Assembly: GCA_937967685.1 (NCBI GenBank)
Contig: CALBTX010000020.1
Span: 1 to 8,575, forward strand
DNA length: 8,575 nt
Direction of reading: 5' to 3'
From: an uncultured Bacillaceae bacterium
Lineage (GTDB): Bacteria > Bacillota > Bacilli > Caldalkalibacillales > Caldalkalibacillaceae
Of this stretch, positions 6,040 through 8,575 are shown one piece after another; the stretch's first letter is position 1; every line of letters begins with the position of its first letter. The notes under the pieces were generated by a model, which was given only the letters and a program-made list of their open reading frames with translations, made no database searches and was not told the DNA's origin. The translations under genes and the position numbers were made by a program.

Positions 6040-7262
6040 ACAAGATGGACGTGGCTCAACTCGCCCGGCAGCGCTTGCAGAGCTGGCTCGCGGAAGCCAT
6101 TTATTACTGGCGGCTGATCGGCAGCAGCGGCCTTTTGTTTACGGTCGTCGTCTTACTCATTGTCGGCATGATGTACTATGAGGATTTGATCGAGTGGATT
6201 CCCGAACAGACACCGGTCATTTTCATCCTTTCGCTGATCTATACTTATTTGCTGACTCGAACTCCCCAGCGAACGTTCCTCAAGGAAGCCGACTTACTGT
6301 TTTTGACGCCTGTGGAAGAAAAAATGGACCGTTATTTTCAGGTCGTTTTCCGCTATAACGTCTTGTTGCAGTCGTGCGGACTATTCATCGTCCTCTTTCT
6401 GTTGGCCCCCGTCTATATTGATCGCATGCCGGAGGAAAGCCACGGCTTATGGACGTATTACTTGGTTCCTCTCATACTAAAAGGTTGGAATTTACAATCG
6501 GGATGGTCTGTGCTAAAACTGCATAACGATCGATTGATTCGTTATCATGCGTTGCTTAGGGGAGGGTTCAACTTTTTATTTGTGTATTGGCTGCTCGCCG
6601 CCGGCCGATTCGTCTTTTTGCCTTTCTTTGTGCTGATCATCGTTCTGTTTTACGTTTATGAGCGGAGAGTGAACGCACAGCATGCCTACAATTGGCTGCG
6701 TTTAATCGAACTGGAAAGACATTTGCAAAGCCGTTTTTACAGCTTTTGCAATGCTTTCGTTGATGTTCCCCATTTGCAGTCAAAAGTCAGAAAAAGAAGA
6801 TGGTTGACGTGGCTCAGCGGCTGGCTGCCGTTTGACCGCTCTCAAGCTTACCGTTATGTGTACACGAAAACGTTCTTCAGGGCCAATGACTATTTGGGCA
6901 TATATTTGCGCCTGTCGATCATCGGGGCACTTCTCGTTTACCTGCTTGACGATCCATGGAGCCGCTGGCTGATCTATTTGCTGTTTCTCTTTTTAGCGGG
7001 GACCCAGTTGCGTGCGCTGTGGAGGCATCATCAGCAGCGATTTTGGACTGCCGTCTATCCTGTGGCTGAAGAAGAGGGGAAGCGGGCATTTATGTGGTTA
7101 AATGGCCGGCTTCTTGGGATGCAGGCGATCATCATGTTCATTCCGCTTCTGGTGAAGGAACCTTTGGGGGGAGAGCATGTTATGCTGTTGGCGGCCGGCC
7201 TCCTATTTGCTTACGGTTACAGTGACGTCTGGTTAAAGAAATGGTTTGAAAGAAAAAAGTGA
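6036..7262 (+). CDS. ecsB: ABC transporter permease EcsB
   Basis: This is the membrane partner of EcsA (408 aa, the same length I recall for the Bacillus subtilis protein). Hydrophobic segments lie near residues 31-47, 59-74, 106-126, 172-208 (probably two helices), 288-304, 309-324, 358-373 and 381-395. A long basic cytoplasmic loop, roughly 209-280, includes SKVRKRRW. There is no signal peptide. It has no large extracellular domain, unlike peptide exporters of the MacB type. The start ATG overlaps the ecsA stop (ATGA), implying translational coupling and fixed stoichiometry. EcsC, which follows EcsB in B. subtilis, is absent: the next gene is convergent. The exact transported substrate of EcsAB is not established from this sequence. 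Confidence 0.93.
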   Translation: MNKMDVAQLARQRLQSWLAEAIYYWRLIGSSGLLFTVVVLLIVGMMYYEDLIEWIPEQTPVIFILSLIYTYLLTRTPQRTFLKEADLLFLTPVEEKMDRYFQVVFRYNVLLQSCGLFIVLFLLAPVYIDRMPEESHGLWTYYLVPLILKGWNLQSGWSVLKLHNDRLIRYHALLRGGFNFLFVYWLLAAGRFVFLPFFVLIIVLFYVYERRVNAQHAYNWLRLIELERHLQSRFYSFCNAFVDVPHLQSKVRKRRWLTWLSGWLPFDRSQAYRYVYTKTFFRANDYLGIYLRLSIIGALLVYLLDDPWSRWLIYLLFLFLAGTQLRALWRHHQQRFWTAVYPVAEEEGKRAFMWLNGRLLGMQAIIMFIPLLVKEPLGGEHVMLLAAGLLFAYGYSDVWLKKWFERKK

Positions 7263-7266
7263 CACA

Positions 7267-8550
7267 TTACTGACGGCGCATCATCGGCTTGCTGCCGTAA
7301 GTCAGCGTCCGCCAAACCCATTCAAGGGGTCCAAAGCGAAACCTCTGCAACCAAATATTGCTGAGTACGATTTGGATGGCGAAAATGATGCCGGCCAACA
7401 GCACCCAGACGGCCGGTCCGATTTGTCCGTACCAGCCCAAGCCATAACTGTAAAACACGGTTGTACAAACGATGGATTGGAACAGATAGTTGCTCAGCGC
7501 CGTACGTCCCACCGCCTGTACAGAAGAGAACAATTTCCGCCAAGTCTGTTTACGGGAGAGCAGCAGAATCGAGGTGATGTAGAAGAAACAGAAGGCTGGT
7601 CCGCCTAAAGTCGTCCCCGCGTAATAGGTGATATCATAGACGGAGATGTCAGGGCCCATCAATTGGGAACTGACGACTTGCAGGATGACCAATGGAAGAC
7701 CAAGAATGAGACTCCAGAAGCACACCTTGCGAATGAAAGGGGTGTGTTCCGGAAGATGGGCAAACATACCGCGTTTTCCGACGTACAGGCCAAACAAAAA
7801 CATGGCCAAAACCTGGGGACCGGTGACAAAAAAATTTTGAAACATCAATATGAAATCGTTCCAGCGCTGTTCGAAAATTTGGGCATAAGTGCCTTCTCCA
7901 TAGGCCGTCAGGGATTGTTCGATCAGCCCGTGATAAACAGTTAATTGTTCATCGGTGAGCACCGGTTCTGCTGCCAGAGCGCCTGCGAGTAATATGCAGA
8001 ACAGAAGGAGCGGAACAATCAGCAGACCGAACGCCCAACGCAACACTTTTTTGGGCTGGCTGCGGCGGAAAAAGAGCAGCAAAAAGCCCAATAGGGCATA
8101 CATCACCAGAATGTCTCCCGCCCATATAAGCAGAGCATGAATCAAACCGATGACTAGCAGAATGAACATTCTTCTTAGATACAGAGAAACGGCCTTGTCA
8201 CCTTTTTTCTCGGCCCGCTGAATAAAGATCGCAAACCCTAGGCCAAACAAGAAAGAAAACATGGTAAAAAATTTAGCTTCGGCAAAAAACTGGATGAACC
8301 ATTCGGCGATTTGATCCGACGGTGTCGTCCACCAATCAACTCCAGCCATTTGCATATAAATGACGGGCGAAGAAAAAAAGGCCATGTTAGCCAACAGTAT
8401 GCCGAATAGAGCAACCCCGCGAACGATATCCATTTCATGAATACGTTCATCGGGTTGCACCGGTTCATAGACGTTTTTTTGCGTATGGCCGGGTTTAGGT
8501 GTGTGAGGGATTGATTGGTGAGATAAAGATTGGTGAGAGTCCATTGGCAT
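7267..8550 (-). CDS. DUF418 (YeiB-like) polytopic membrane protein
   Basis: This 427-aa integral membrane protein has no settled function. Family hallmarks are clear: RIHEMDIVRGVALFGILLANM (36-56) with the conserved Arg-Gly before the first helix, WAGDILVMYALLG (143-155), GRTALSNYLFQS (348-359) and the C-terminal GPLEWVWRTLTYG (407-419). These mark the DUF418 family and a likely kinship with acyltransferase-3-like membrane proteins; that link is inference. About nine or ten hydrophobic helices are visible. The first 35 residues form a Ser/His/Pro/Gln-rich cytoplasmic extension containing a SHQSL/SHQSI duplication. The start is ATG 8550, with AAGGA only 3 nt upstream; ATG 8544, two codons further in, has a more usual spacing and may be the true start. 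The gene converges on ecsB with 4 bp between the stops, so it is a separate transcription unit. Confidence 0.9.
   Translation of the reverse strand: MPMDSHQSLSHQSIPHTPKPGHTQKNVYEPVQPDERIHEMDIVRGVALFGILLANMAFFSSPVIYMQMAGVDWWTTPSDQIAEWFIQFFAEAKFFTMFSFLFGLGFAIFIQRAEKKGDKAVSLYLRRMFILLVIGLIHALLIWAGDILVMYALLGFLLLFFRRSQPKKVLRWAFGLLIVPLLLFCILLAGALAAEPVLTDEQLTVYHGLIEQSLTAYGEGTYAQIFEQRWNDFILMFQNFFVTGPQVLAMFLFGLYVGKRGMFAHLPEHTPFIRKVCFWSLILGLPLVILQVVSSQLMGPDISVYDITYYAGTTLGGPAFCFFYITSILLLSRKQTWRKLFSSVQAVGRTALSNYLFQSIVCTTVFYSYGLGWYGQIGPAVWVLLAGIIFAIQIVLSNIWLQRFRFGPLEWVWRTLTYGSKPMMRRQ
8513..8538. repeat. In-frame 15-bp duplication in the DUF418 gene
   Basis: GATTGGTGAGA occurs at 8513-8523 and again at 8528-8538, a period of 15 bp. 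On the coding strand this gives two consecutive five-residue units, SHQSL and SHQSI, near residues 5-14 of the protein. It looks like a recent slippage duplication within a low-complexity N-terminal tail. Confidence 0.7.
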
Positions 8551-8575
8551 AAATCCTTCAGTTAGAGTGATGCAT

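Noticed and set aside
7270..7305. CTGAC/GTCAG and ACGGC/GCCGT complementary segments as a terminator hairpin for ecsB
   Set aside because: The arms are not nested in a compatible way, the loop is long, there is no T-run, and the sequence codes for the end of the DUF418 protein.
1..8575. Mobile element, CRISPR array, tRNA or rRNA, or a defence system
   Set aside because: No transposase, integrase, repeat-spacer pattern, tRNA-like cloverleaf or defence domain was seen. Nearly all the DNA is occupied by conserved housekeeping or osmoprotection genes.

Overview
The window is a moderate-GC stretch of a Bacillaceae-type Firmicute chromosome. The evidence is strong AGGAGG-like ribosome binding sites, TTG starts, sigma-A-like promoters, a Bacillus-style OpuA glycine betaine transporter with a GbsR/OpcR-type regulator, and an EcsA/EcsB pair whose lengths (247 and 408 aa) match my recollection of the Bacillus subtilis proteins. 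The acidic linker in the binding lipoprotein would fit a salt- or alkali-exposed organism, but I cannot name a genus with confidence.

Layout. From 16 to 3055 on the minus strand lies a complete opuAA-opuAB-opuAC operon: an ABC ATPase with tandem CBS domains, a permease and a substrate-binding lipoprotein. The ATPase and permease genes overlap by 8 bp, and the lipoprotein follows 30 bp later with its own strong ribosome binding site. Divergent from it, at 3337-3918 on the plus strand, is a GbsR-family winged-helix regulator. The 281-bp gap between them carries a good sigma-A promoter for the regulator, a weaker candidate for opuA, and two small inverted repeats that could be operators. A 336-bp non-coding stretch follows (3919-4254). 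It holds a short 17-bp-period tandem repeat array, a seven-C tract, a pair of 15-bp direct repeats placed 22 bp apart just upstream of a perfect TATAAT box, and a second promoter close to the next gene.

From about 4270 to 7262 on the plus strand come a D-2-hydroxyacid dehydrogenase, then ecsA and ecsB, which overlap by ATGA. A 13-bp palindrome sits over the likely ecsA promoter. On the minus strand (7267-8550) a polytopic DUF418 membrane protein converges on ecsB with only 4 bp between the stop codons.

How the parts work together. The left half is an osmoprotection module: OpuA imports glycine betaine under hyperosmotic stress, and the adjacent regulator probably tunes opuA or choline/betaine genes in response to a compatible solute or precursor. 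The right half contains EcsAB, an ABC exporter-type complex linked in Firmicutes to intramembrane proteolysis, secretion and peptide handling. A dehydrogenase of uncertain substrate sits in front of it and a DUF418 protein of unknown function behind it. Apart from the 15 bp at the left end and 25 bp at the right, the whole window is accounted for. I see no mobile element, RNA gene, CRISPR array or defence system. The most interesting unexplained signals are the repeats in the 3919-4254 intergenic stretch.
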